Part shown: piece after piece, positions 22,341 through 34,770 of the stretch
Position numbering within the stretch: position 1 is the stretch's first letter
Layout of the letters: the number at the start of each line of letters is the position of its first letter
Assembly: GCF_037392515.1 (NCBI RefSeq)
Contig: NC_090281.1
Coordinates: 45,794,645-45,858,644 of the forward strand
DNA length: 64,000 nucleotides
Direction: 5' to 3'
Source: Haliotis asinina
Taxonomy: Eukaryota; Mollusca; Gastropoda; Lepetellida; Haliotidae
Position numbers and translations under genes: made by a program
The notes under the pieces: model-generated
Database searches by the model: none
What the model saw: the letters and a program-made list of their open reading frames with translations, nothing else
Told to the model about the DNA's origin: nothing

Positions 22341-24290
22341 TATATGTTCATTTCCTACACACACAAGTCAAACCATTGATTACACAACAGTCTCATTTCC
22401 TGTTAATTGGGTTATGTCATATTGCGCAGCTCAGTGGAATAACCAGTCCAGAATGTTTAGACTAATTCATTTGAGTGGATACATAGATATTAATCAGAAT
22501 GCTTTGATGCATCTGAGCACTTGTATATTGCGACACTACGCCCCTTCCTCACAAACACGTCGTGCAGCGTGCTCTGTCTTACAGTGAGCTCTTAACAAGC
22601 GGAAACCTGGAAGTCGTGGAAATCTGAAAACGAGGCTTTGCCACTAGAAAGGTTTGGCGGTCTGGTACGGAATTGATATTATATCAGTCTCGTTGTACGT
22701 TACAGAACTACACTGAATAAGCGCAACACCACCACCACCTCCACCCACCCTCACAAAAAAACAAAAAAAACAAAAACATAACAGGAGTAACCAGTGAACC
22801 AGATATATTGTGAAACATTTTACGATCTCATCAAACAGGGGCAGTATGTGACGTCTTAGTTAAGGTCATGCTGCCTACACCTCGCAATAAAATATAGAAA
22901 TACGATGTTATTAAAGTTTAAAATTGAAATTCCTTTGTAAATACCATTTTCTGGAATTCAGTGTAACGAGAGTTGCTTGTCATGTCTATTTTCACTTCCA
23001 CACGAGAAAATTGAGACTCATGGTTCAGGATGATTTGCTCAAAGTTAAGTCATTCATTCATTCATTCGATAGCAAACGCTGATTGAAGCAGAACCTTCAC
23101 CAGTGGAATATGGCGAGAAAAGCTAACGGCTATTGTTTACCAAGCTTGCCGACATACTATCCTATTATGTGAGTTAGTAGCAGAATATTCTAACAGTTCC
23201 ATGACACTTAATTTCAAAATCTGTCATATTTTGGCATCAAGACGAGCTATTACATCAACGAATACATGTGGCAATCCAATTGCCGCGTTCGAGTTCCGAG
23301 TGGTCAGGCCCTGTTTCCGTGACCGTGACAGGCACCGGAATGGGAAGCTGACCACCATGGCAGGCTTTTCATTCGAGCCGTCAAGACGGGAAATTCCCTG
23401 TCTGTTATCTGAAGGCTAAGTGGTTCGTTACATCCTTATCCACCACGATCACAAATGTAGACGAGATGTACATCTGGTCCATAGCCCAAACCCCCTTAAT
23501 CAATCAACTCATAAATACCATCATAAGCCCCCAACTCAGAGCGCTTCCTCGGAAAAACCCAATTCAATTCATTAACGCAACCCATAACAAACCTTCTAAC
23601 TGTACAGAACCTAAATAAGCTAGAGCAATACACCACTCAGTCCAGTATCTTCACAGCTGACCCCAAATTTCCTGACTAAGCAGGATTGCTAAAAAGAATC
23701 CAATTTAGGCATCTTGGCAAGGATAAAGAGGCGCTACCTGTACCAACAACACCATCAAGAAACACAAGTTCGTTTTGTCCAAGTTGACACGGAGGTTCAT
23801 CAACACACCACCAAACCCCCGAGTATCCAATTAAGCGAGGACATTATATATAAGTTATTTTTTCTATATAAGTTTTGTGTGTCTAGAAGATGTGTTAAAA
23901 TGGATTTGTCTACGGTTGCTTTTTGTTTTTGTTCCAGTTAGGCGTGTCTAATTCTGTATCTCTGCGTCCAAGAGTATGCTGCTTCTTTAGATTTGACGGA
24001 ACTGCGGACTGAAGTAAAGGAACTGTTGTTTTCCGACCAAAGAGAGTTGCGTCTGGGATGTAGGCCGCATCACAATCCGACAAGGCAGCCACAAGCAGAG
24101 GTCCAAGCAAGATGGTGCAGATGTGGCAACTGACGTTCCAAACCATCAGCACAAGAGAACACGCGACTGGATCATCCAAGTGTGTCGTGGCACTTGGCAT
24201 TGGCGGATCCAGAGAGGAGAGAGTGTGGATGGGTATAAAAGTTTGATCGCAGTCTGTCGATTATTTACTGTGTTTGGAATATTGTTGACG
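22341..24290. other. Intergenic, no gene recognised
   Basis: No supported gene. 22690-22780 is C- and A-rich. 23048-23070 has (ttca)n. 23440-23720 is a C/A-rich stretch with no similarity I recognise. Confidence 0.4.
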
Positions 24291-24298
24291 AACGCAAC

Positions 24299-24600
24299 AT
24301 GCCACGTCTACGTGAAGCCAACCGTCATATCGCCATTGGCCTCCTTGAAGCTGGCCAGTCTCAACGTTTAGTTGCCCGACGCATGATTGTTCACCAAAGC
24401 ACCGTTTCACAGCTCTGGGAGAGATATCGCCGGGCAAAATTCGGTTGTAGACGCCCCTCGTATTGGACGACCTCGAGCGACCACTGCGGCGCAGGATCGC
24501 TGTACATCTGGGTACATCACCTGTGTCATCGAACAGCTAAGGCGACCAGTATATTATATTTTTGGAAGAACAGTCAGAGCTCTGTTTTACATAGAAATGC
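24299..24600 (+). pseudogene. Tc1-like transposase N-terminal relic
   Basis: The frame from 24299 reads MPRLREANRHIAIGLLEAGQ, SQRLVARRMIVHQSTVSQLW, ERYRR. It then shifts by one frame into SVVDAPRIGRPRATTAAQDR. This is the Tc1-type HTH followed by the GRPR hinge and the TTAAQDR motif. The frameshift and the lack of any DDE core show it is dead. It is not the same copy as the relic at 10.5 kb. Confidence 0.8.
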
Positions 24601-24649
24601 CATTTTAGATAGTGGTCAAATGTAACATGTGCCATATTTGGGGTTAAGC

Positions 24650-24722
24650 GGCTGACCCTTTGTGCTGGCGATTAGGTGCCTGACTCTGAGGGTGCGGATT
24701 CGAATCCGGGATGGGACTCAAC
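24650..24722 (+). repeat. tRNA-like sequence, probably SINE head
   Basis: Contains 'ggcgattaggtgcc' (A-box-like) and 'ggattcgaatcc' (B-box-like). The stem ends do not pair cleanly and there is no clear anticodon arm, so I call it a tRNA-derived element, not a tRNA gene. Confidence 0.5.
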
Positions 24723-25611
24723 CAAACAAGTACTAGTATTTGTAGTTTAATAAGAAAGTGTAATCCCAAATATGACATATATGAAAACTAAAATGTTTCA
24801 ATGCCTGAGAGAGAAAAACATGTTGACAGTGATAGGAAGTCTCTATCACGGACAAAATTTAATATCTGTTTTATTGACGCCTACGTGCCTGTCTGTCTGC
24901 TAATGACAATATGCAGTCCAGAACTTCACTCACTGACCCCACGCAAGCAGAACTTAACACCCATCAGGCTCTACACCATAAACAAAACACACTGCTTTCT
25001 GTCTGTGTCTGTCACATCATGCAATTACACAGACAGGCAGGTGTGATACTTGCACACATGATATGTTATGATGTTTGTTGTTTGCAAACTGCATCCATTT
25101 TTCTTGGATGACTGGATCAAGTGGAAAACGGTGCAAACTAAAATTGTTCGCTTCAAGTCCTGCTTTTTACCTGGACGACGACAGTTTCCAGCCACGCAGT
25201 AGTTCACCATCATGGCATTTGTTAACTGGTTTGAACGCAAATGAAGAGAGCATGTATTTACAAACCCTTACATAACTCTTGCTTGACAACGCTGCAAGAT
25301 TCCACATCGAAACGTCGCATCGTATACAATAAAAGAATTTGCCACCAGTAAAGAATCATACTATCTTATCTCACCATACTTCTAAAGTGCCAATCAAGCA
25401 GCTCGTCTCTAGGTACACACGCAATGAACCGTCAGTGTATCGGCAAATGAACCAGACAATGAAAAGACTTCCATACACTAGAGTATACATCCATCCAGCT
25501 AGGGTCCATGCGTGAAGTACTCTAAGCCCCCATGGTCCCATGCGTGGTGATCTACCTTCATCTGCTGGCAATATATAGCCTGCCTTAATATTAAATCCGG
25601 CACTAGTAAAG

Positions 25612-25820
25612 ATCCGGGTAGTAACCGATCTTCAGTATTCCATGTTTGTCTTAAGAGGCGACTAACAGGTCAAACTCGCTGGCTTGGTTTACACATGTAA
25701 TCTTGTCCATCGAGATCGATGCTCATGTTGTTGATCAGGGGATTGTTTGGTCTAGGCTTGACAACATCCGAAACGGGAATATTGCTGAGGACAGCGTGAA
25801 ACTAAACTCACTCACTCATT
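25612..25820 (+). repeat. SINE-A copy
   Basis: 'gatccgggtagtaaccgatc', 'aagaggcgactaacaggtca', 'gatgctcatgttgttgatca' and 'acagcgtgaaactaaactca' followed by 'ctcactc'. Confidence 0.85.
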
Positions 25821-26100
25821 AATCCGAAACCTCCTCTAACTGGACTGTTACTATTATCAGATTACCGACATCGACCAGTGACATGACTCATGAAACCGCC
25901 TCTAACCTGTCATATTCGGAATCCCTGTTTGTTTCACTTTATCAAATATGGTGGCATACGTTCTATTCCCCGTCAGCATATCTGATATGTCCGTCGTATC
26001 ATTGACGTTTCGCTTGGCAGACACTTCTCATCATATGCATTACTTAACCAAAACAACTCACTCACTCACATTAAGATGTGACTTAATAATGATGTGTGCT

Positions 26101-26177
26101 CCGTTGTTCAAAGCAACCTTATCTCTTAAGGTCAACCTTAAGATTGCAACCCTTAGACCTTTACTAAGGTTACAATA
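26101..26177 (+). mobile_element. Left end of AAGGTT-rich MITE beside array 1
   Basis: 'ccgttgttcaaagcaacctt' at 26101-26120 is close to the inverse of the terminal repeat at 50758-50777. It is followed by 'cttaaggtcaaccttaagat' and 'cccttagacctttactaagg'. The minisatellite begins immediately afterwards and no right end is seen next to it. Confidence 0.55.
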
Positions 26178-27847
26178 TGTATGCTGGTGACGGTGCACCA
26201 TGCATTGGTGGATGTTGTGGTGTACTCATGTATGCCGGTGGTGGTACACCATGCATTGGTGGATGTGATGGTGGTGTCTCATGTATGAGGGTTGTGGTGT
26301 CCCATGAATTAGTGTATGTGATGGTGGTGTCTCATGTAAGCTGGTGGCGGTGGACGATGCATTTGTGGCCATGCATTGGTGGATGTGATGGTGGTGTCTC
26401 ATGCATATGTATGAGGGTGCTGGTGCGCCATGCATTGGTGGATGTGATGGTGGTGGCTCATGTATACCGGTGGTGGTGCGTCATGCATTGGTGGATGTTG
26501 TGGTGTACTCATGTATGCCGGTGGATGTTGTAGTGTACTCATGTGTGCGGTTGTCGGTGCCCCATGCATTGGTGGATGTGATGGTGGTGCCTCATGTATA
26601 CTGGTGGTGGTGCCCCACTCATTGGTGGATGTTGTGGTGTACTCATGTATGCCAGTGGCAGTGCCCCATGCATTGGTAGATGTTGTGGTGTACTCATGTA
26701 TGTCGGTTTTCCTGTCCCATCCATTGGTGGATATTGTGGTGTACTTATGCATGCCGGTGGCGTTGCACGATGCATTGGTGGATGTGATGGTGGTGTCTGA
26801 TGTATGAGGGTTGAGGTGCCCTATGCATTGGTGGATGTTGTGGTGTCCTCTTGTATGCCGGTGTCTGTGCACAGTGCATTAGTGGATGTTGTTATGTACT
26901 CATGTATGCCGGTGCCCAATGGATTGGTGAATGTGATGGTGGTGTCTCATGTATTCCGGTGGTGTTGCAACATGCATTGGTGGATGTTGTGGTGTACTCA
27001 TATATGCCGGTGGTGGTGCACCATGCATTGGTGGATGTAATGGTGGTGGCTTATGTATGCCTGTTTTGGTGCCAAATGCATTGGTGGATGTTGTGGTGTA
27101 CTCATGTATGCCGGTGACGTTGCACGATGCATTGGTGGATGTTGTTATGTTCTATTGTATGCCGGTGGCAGTACGAAATGCATTGGTGGATGAGATGGTG
27201 GTGGCTCATGTATACCGATAGTGGTGCGGAATGCATTGGTGGATGTTGTGTTCTACTCATGTTTGCCGGTGGCGGTGTACCTTGCATTGGTGGATGTTGT
27301 GGTGTGCTCACGTATGCCTCTGGCGGTGCCCAATGCATTGGAGGATGTGATGGTGGTGTCTCATGTATGCCAGGGGTGGTGGAACATGCATTGGTGGATG
27401 CTGTGTTGTACTCATGTATGCCGGTGGTGGTGCACGATGCATTGGTGGATGTTGTGATGTACTCATGTATGCTGGTGGCGGTACGAAATGCATTGGTGGA
27501 TGAGATGGTGGTGGCTGATCTATACCGATAGTGGTGCGCCTTGCATTGGTGGATGTTGTGTTCTAGTCATGTATGTCGGTGGCAGTGAGCCACGCATTGC
27601 TTGATGTGATGGTGGTGGCTTATGTATGCCTGTGGTGGTGCCCCATGCATTGGTGGATGTTGTGGTGTACTCATGTATGTCTGTGGCGGTGTGCCATGCA
27701 TTGGTGGATGTTGTGGTGTACTCATGTATGCCGGTTTTGGTGTCCCATGCATTGGTGAATATTGTGGTGTACTCATGTATGCCGGTGGTGATGCGCCATG
27801 CATTGGTGGATGTGATGGTGGTGTCTCATGTATGAGGGTGGTGGTGC

Positions 27848-29785
27848 CCCATGCATTGGTGGATGTTGTGGTGTTTTCGTGTATGCCGGTGGCAGTGCCC
27901 CATGGATTGGTGGATTTAGTGGTGTACTCATGTATGCTTGTGGTGGTGCACCATGCATTGGTGGATGTTGTGGTGTACTCATGTATGCCTGTGGTGGTGC
28001 ACCATGCATTGGTGGATGTTGTTATGTATTCATGTATACTGTTGGTTTTGCCCCATGCATTGGTGGAAGTTTTGGTGCACTCATGTATGCCGGTAGCAGT
28101 GCACCATGCATTGGTGGATGTTGTGGTGTACTGAAATATATCAGTGGCGGTGTGCCATGCATTGGTGGATGTGATGGTTATTTTTCCTGTATGAGGGTGG
28201 TGGTGCCCCATGCATTGTTGGATGTTGTGGTGGGCTCATATATACCAGTGGCGGTGCACCATGTATTGGTGGATATGATGGTGCCGTCTCATGTATGAGG
28301 GTTGTGGTACCCCAGCAGAAAGTTGATGGTGTTAAATCCTGGACTAAGAGCTGCAACTCATTAAAATTAGTCCTTAGACCTCTACAGTTCCACTGTAAAA
28401 GATTATGCTGATAACCTATCTTTTTGGGGGGTTTATTGGGGATCTACCCCGCACTGTTTTGGTGGGCGACAAGCTGTGAGCCCTAGAATGGACGTTTTCA
28501 CACGTCGGTGGCAGTGTGTCATGCATTGGTGGATGTTGTGGTGTACTCATATATGCCGGTGGCGGTGCGCCATGCCTTGGTGGATGACATGGTGGTGGCT
28601 CATGTATACCTAAAGTGGTGCGCCGTGGATTGGTGAATGTTGTGGTGTGCTCATGCATGCCGGTGGTGATACCCCATGCATTGGTGGATGTGATGGTGGT
28701 ATCTCATGTATGAGGGTTGTGGTGCCCCATGAATTAGTGTATGTGATGGTGGTGTCTCATGTAAGCTGGTGGCGGTGGACGATGCATTTGTGGCCATGTA
28801 TTGGTGGATGTGATGGTGGTGACTCATGTATATGTATGAGGGTGGTGGTGCGCCATGCATTGGTGGATGTGATGGTGGTGGCTCATGTATGCCGGTGGCA
28901 GTGCACCATGCATTGGTGGATGTTTTAGTGTACTCATGTATGCGGTTGTCGGTGTCCCATGCATTGGTGGATGTGATGGTGGTTCCTCATGTATGCAGGT
29001 GGTGGTGCCCCATTCATTGGTGGATGTTGTAGTGTACTCATGTGTGCGGTTGTCTGTGTCCCATGCATTGGTGGATGTGATGGTGGTGTCTCATGTATGA
29101 GGGTGGTGGTGCCACATGCATTGGTGGATGTTGTGGTGACCTTATGTAAGCCGGTGGCTGTGCACAGTGCATTAGTTATGTACTCATGTATGCCGATGGT
29201 GGTGCCCAATGCATTGGAGGATGTGATGGTGTTGTCTCATGTATGCAGGTGTTGATGCAACATGCATTGTGGATGTAGTGGTGGTGGCTTATATATGCCT
29301 GTTTTGGTGCCCCATGATGTTGTGTTCTACTCATGTATGCCGGTGGCGATTAGGCTTGCATTGGTGGATGTTGAGGTGTGTTCACGTATGCCTGTGGTAG
29401 TGCACCATGGATTGGTGTATGTTGTGGTGTGCTCATGTATGCCGGTAGCGGTTTGCCATGCATTGGTGTATGTGATGGTGGTGTCTGATGTATACCGCTT
29501 TTGGTGGTGTGCCATGGATTGGTGGATGTTGTGGTGTATTCATGTATGCTGGTGGTGGTGCACCATGCATTGGTGGATGTTGTAGTGTACTCATGTAGCT
29601 GGTGGCGGTGCCCAATGCATTGGAGGATGTGATGGTGTTGTCTTATGTATGCCGGTGGCGGTGCCACATGCATTGGTGGATGCTGTGGTGTACTCATTTA
29701 TGCGGGTGGTGGTGCACCATGCATGTGGATGTAATGGTGGTTGCTTATGTATGTTTGTTTCGTTGCCCCATGCATTGGTGGATGT
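27848..29785. repeat. Higher-order duplicate A within array 1
   Basis: Nearly identical to 31162-33099 at a constant offset of 3,314 bp, including the non-repeat spacer. The copies diverge abruptly at both ends. Confidence 0.9.
28312..28504. repeat. Non-repeat spacer in array 1 (copy 1)
   Basis: About 190 bp interrupt the minisatellite ('cccagcagaaagttgatggt' to 'ggacgttttcacacgtcgg'). It includes 'ccttagacctctacagttcc', similar to the MITE-like sequence at 26150-26165. The second copy is at 31626-31818. Confidence 0.85.
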
Positions 29786-31161
29786 TGAGGTGTGTTCACG
29801 TATGCCTGTGGTAGTGCACCATGGATTGGTGTATGTTGTGGTGTGCTCATGTATGCCGGTGGCGGTTTGCCATGCATTGGTGTATGTGATGGTGGTGTCT
29901 GATGTATACCGCTTTTGGTGGTGTGCCATGGATTGGTGGATGTTGTGGTGTATTCATGTATGCTGGTGGTGGTGCACCATGCATTGGTGGATGTTGTAGT
30001 GTACTCATGTAGCTGGTGGCGGTGCCCAATGCATTGGAGGATGTGATGGTGTTGTCTTATGTATGCCGGTGGTGGTGCCACATGCATTGGTGGATGCTGT
30101 GGTGTACTCATTTATGCGGGTGGTGGTGCACCATGCATGTGGATGTAATGGTGGTTGCTTATGTATGTTTGTTTCGTTGCCCCATGCATTGGTGGATGTT
30201 GTGTTCTACTCATGTAGGCCGGTGGCGATTAGGCTTGCATTGGTGGATGTTGAGGTGTGTTCACGTATGCCTGTGGTAGTGCACCATGCATTCGTGGATG
30301 TTGTAGTGTACTGATGTATGCTGGTGGCGGTGCCCAATGCATTGGATGATGTGATGGTGGTGTCTGATGTATACCGCTTTTGGTGGTGTGCCATGGATTG
30401 GTGGATGTTGTGGTGTATTCATGTATGCTGGTGGTGGTGCACCATGCATTGGTGGATGTTGTAGTGTACTCATGTAGCTGGTGGCGGTGCCCAATGCATT
30501 GGAGGATGTGATGGTGTTGTCTTATGTATGCCGGTGGTGGTGCCACATGCATTGGTGGATGCTGTGGTGTACTCATTTATGCGGGTGGTGGTGCACCATG
30601 CATGTGGATGTAATGGTGGTTGCTTATGTATGTTTGTTTCGTTGCCCCATGCATTGGTGGATGTTGTGTTCTACTCATGTAGGCCGGTGGCGATTAGGCT
30701 TGCATTGGTGGATGTTGAGGTGTGTTCACGTATGCCTGTGGTAGTGCACCATGCATTCGTGGATGTTGTAGTGTACTGATGTATGCTGGTGGCGGTGCCC
30801 AATGCATTGGATGATGTGATGGTGGTGTCTCATGTATGCCGATGGTGGTGCAACATGCATTCGTGGATGTTGTTATGTACTAATGTATGCCGGTGGCGGT
30901 GCGCAATACATTGGTGGATGAGATGGTGGTGGCTCATGTATGCCGATAGTTGTGCGGAATGCATTGGTGGATGTTGTGTTCTACTCATGTATGCCGGTGG
31001 CGGTGTGCCTTGCATTGGTTGATGTTTAGATGTGCTCACGTATGCCAGTGGCTGTGCACAGTGCATTGGTGGATGTTGTGGTGTACTCATATATGCCGGT
31101 GGTGGTGCACCATGTATTGGTGGATGTAATGGTGGTGTGTTACATACGCCTTTCTTAGTGC

Positions 31162-33099
31162 CCCATGCATTGGTGGATGTTGTGGTGTTTTCGTGTATGC
31201 CGGTGGCAGTGCCCCATGGATTGGTGGATTTAGTGGTGTACTCATGTATGCTTGTGGTGGTGCACCATGCATTGGTGGATGTTGTGGTGTACTCATGTAT
31301 GCCTGTGGTGGTGCACCATGCATTGGTGGATGTTGTTATGTATTCATGTATACTGTTGGTTTTGCCCCATGCATTGGTGGAAGTTTTGGTGCACTCATGT
31401 ATGCCGGTAGCAGTGCACCATGCATTGGTGGATGTTGTGGTGTACTGAAATATATCAGTGGCGGTGTGCCATGCATTGGTGGATGTGATGGTTATTTTTC
31501 CTGTATGAGGGTGGTGGTGCCCCATGCATTGTTGGATGTTGTGGTGGGCTCATATATACCAGTGGCGGTGCACCATGTATTGGTGGATATGATGGTGCCG
31601 TCTCATGTATGAGGGTTGTGGTACCCCAGCAGAAAGTTGATGGTGTTAAATCCTGGACTAAGAGCTGCAACTCATTAAAATTAGTCCTTAGACCTCTACA
31701 GTTCCACTGTAAAAGATTATGCTGATAACCTATCTTTTTGGGGGGTTTATTGGGGATCTACCCCGCACTGTTTTGGTGGGCGACAAGCTGTGAGCCCTAG
31801 AATGGACGTTTTCACACGTCGGTGGCAGTGTGTCATGCATTGGTGGATGTTGTGGTGTACTCATATATGCCGGTGGCGGTGCGCCATGCCTTGGTGGATG
31901 ACATGGTGGTGGCTCATGTATACCTAAAGTGGTGCGCCGTGGATTGGTGAATGTTGTGGTGTGCTCATGCATGCCGGTGGTGATACCCCATGCATTGGTG
32001 GATGTGATGGTGGTATCTCATGTATGAGGGTTGTGGTGCCCCATGAATTAGTGTATGTGATGGTGGTGTCTCATGTAAGCTGGTGGCGGTGGACGATGCA
32101 TTTGTGGCCATGTATTGGTGGATGTGATGGTGGTGACTCATGTATATGTATGAGGGTGGTGGTGCGCCATGCATTGGTGGATGTGATGGTGGTGGCTCAT
32201 GTATGCCGGTGGCAGTGCACCATGCATTGGTGGATGTTTTAGTGTACTCATGTGTGCGGTTGTCGGTGTCCCATGCATTGGTGGATGTGATGGTGGTTCC
32301 TCATGTATGCAGGTGGTGGTGCCCCATTCATTGGTGGATGTTGTAGTGTACTCATGTGTGCGGTTGTCTGTGTCCCATGCATTGGTGGATGTGATGGTGG
32401 TGTCTCATGTATGAGGGTGGTGGTGCCACATGCATTGGTGGATGTTGTGGTGACCTTATGTAAGCCGGTGGCTGTGCACAGTGCATTAGTTATGTACTCA
32501 TGTATGCCGATAGTGGTGCCCAATGCATTGGAGGATGTGATGGTGTTGTCTCATGTATGCAGGTGTTGATGCAACATGCATTGTGGATGTAGTGGTGGTG
32601 GCTTATATATGCCTGTTTTGGTGCCCCATGATGTTGTGTTCTACTCATGTATGCCGGTGGCGATTAGGCTTGCATTGGTGGATGTTGAGGTGTGTTCACG
32701 TATGCCTGTGGTAGTGCACCATGGATTGGTGTATGTTGTGGTGTGCTCATGTATGCCGGTAGCGGTTTGCCATGCATTGGTGTATGTGATGGTGGTGTCT
32801 GATGTATACCGCTTTTGGTGGTGTGCCATGGATTGGTGGATGTTGTGGTGTATTCATGTATGCTGGTGGTGGTGCACCATGCATTGGTGGATGTTGTAGT
32901 GTACTCATGTAGCTGGTGGCGGTGCCCAATGCATTGGAGGATGTGATGGTGTTGTCTTATGTATGCCGGTGGTGGTGCCACATGCATTGGTGGATGCTGT
33001 GGTGTACTCATTTATGCGGGTGGTGGTGCACCATGCATGTGGATGTAATGGTGGTTGCTTATGTATGTTTGTTTCGTTGCCCCATGCATTGGTGGATGT
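31162..33099. repeat. Higher-order duplicate B within array 1
   Basis: Second copy of 27848-29785. Only scattered single-base differences are seen (for example 'tgtatgcgg' versus 'tgtgtgcgg' near 28941/32255). Confidence 0.9.
31626..31818. repeat. Non-repeat spacer in array 1 (copy 2)
   Basis: Essentially identical to 28312-28504 at an offset of 3,314 bp, showing that the spacer was carried along in the higher-order duplication. Confidence 0.85.
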
Positions 33100-34069
33100 T
33101 GTGTTCTACTCATGTATGCCGGTGGCGATTAGGCTTGCATTGGTGGATGTTGAGGTGTGTTCACGTATGCCTGTGGTAGTGCACCATGCATTCGTGGATG
33201 TTGTAGTGTACTGATGTATGCTGGTGGCGGTGCCCAATGCATTGGATGATGTGATGGTGGTGTCTCATGTATGCCGATGGTGGTGCAACATGTATTGGTG
33301 GATGTAATGGTGGTGTGTTACATACGCCTTTCTTAGTGCCCCATGCATTGGTGGATGTTGTGGTGTACTCATGTATGTCGATGACGGTGCACGATGCATT
33401 GGTGGATGTTGTTATGTACTTATGTATGCTGGTGGCGGTGCGCAATACATTGGTGAATGAGATGGTGGTGGCTCATGTATACCGATAGTGGTGTGCTATG
33501 CATTGGTGGATGTTGTGGTGTGCTTATATATGACGGTGGTTTTGCCCCATGCATTTGGTGGATGTTTTGGTGTGCTCATGTATGCCAGTGGCGGTGACAC
33601 CATGCTTTGGTGAATGTAGTGGTGTAATCCTGTATCTCGATGATGGTGCCCCATGCATTGGTGGATGTTGTGGTGTCCTCATGTATGCCGGTGGCTGTGC
33701 ACAATGCATTGGTGGATGTGATGGTGGTGTCTCATGTATGCCGGTGGTGGTGCCCCATGCATAGGGGGATGTTGTGGTGTCCTCATGTATGCCGGTGGCT
33801 GTGCACAGTGCACTGGTGGATGTTGTGGTGTACTAATGTATGCCGCTGGCGATGCCCAATTCATTGGGGGATGTGATGGTGGTGTCTCATGTATGCGGGT
33901 GGTGGTGGAACATGGATTGGTGGATGTTGTGGTGTACTCATGTATGCGTGTGGCGGAGAGCCATGCATTGGTGGATGTAATAATGGTGGCTTATGTATGC
34001 CTGTGATGGTGCGCCATGCATTGGTGGATGTTGTGGTGTACTCATGTATGCCGGTTTTGGTGCACGATG

Positions 34070-34770
34070 TATTGGTGGATGTTGTTATGTACTAATGAAT
34101 GCCTGTGGCGGTATGAAATGCATTGGTCAATGAGATGGTGGTGGCTCATGTACAGTGATAGTGGTGCGGAATGCATTGATGAATGTTGTGGTCTGCTCAT
34201 GTATGCCTGTGGTGGTGCCCCATGCATTGGTGGATGTTGTGGTCTGCTCAAGTATGCCAGTGGCGGTGCACCATGCTTTGATGGATGTAGTGGTGTACTC
34301 CTGTATGTCGGTGGCGATGTGCCATGCATTTGTGGATGTGATGGTGGTGTCTAATGTATGAGGGTGGTGGTGTACCATGCATTGGCGGATGTGTTGGTGG
34401 TGTCTCATGTATATCTATGAGGATGGTGGTGGCCCATGCATTTTTGGATGTTGTTGTGTGCTCATGTATGCCGGTGACGGTACCCCATGGATTGGTGGAT
34501 GTTGTGGTGTCCTCATGTATGCCGGTGGTGGTGCACCATGCATTGGTGGATGTGATGGTGGTGTCTCATGTATGCCGGTGGTGGTGCCCAATGCATTGGT
34601 GGATGTTGTGGTGTCCTCATGTATGCCGGTGGCTGTGCACAGTGCATTGGTGGATGTTGTTATGTACTAATGAGTGCCACTGGCGGTGCCCAATGCATTG
34701 GTGGATGTGATGGTGGTGTCTCATGTAAGCCGGTGGTGGTGCCCCATGCATTGGTGGATGTTGTGGTGTA
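34070..34770. repeat. Array 1 segment shared with array 2
   Basis: About 700 bp nearly identical to 49636-50336 (offset 15,566). Both copies have the same unusual units, including 'gtactaatgaatgcctgtgg' and 'catgtatatctatgaggatg'. Confidence 0.9.

Noticed and set aside
24650..24722. Candidate tRNA gene
   Set aside because: The B-box-like motif is good but the acceptor and anticodon stems do not pair convincingly; a tRNA-derived SINE head fits better.
30830..31525. 231-codon minus ORF and many similar ORFs in the minisatellite arrays
   Set aside because: They arise because the 51-bp unit is a multiple of three and lacks stops. Frames shift at 53-bp units, equivalent ORFs exist on both strands, and no promoter or splice context is visible.
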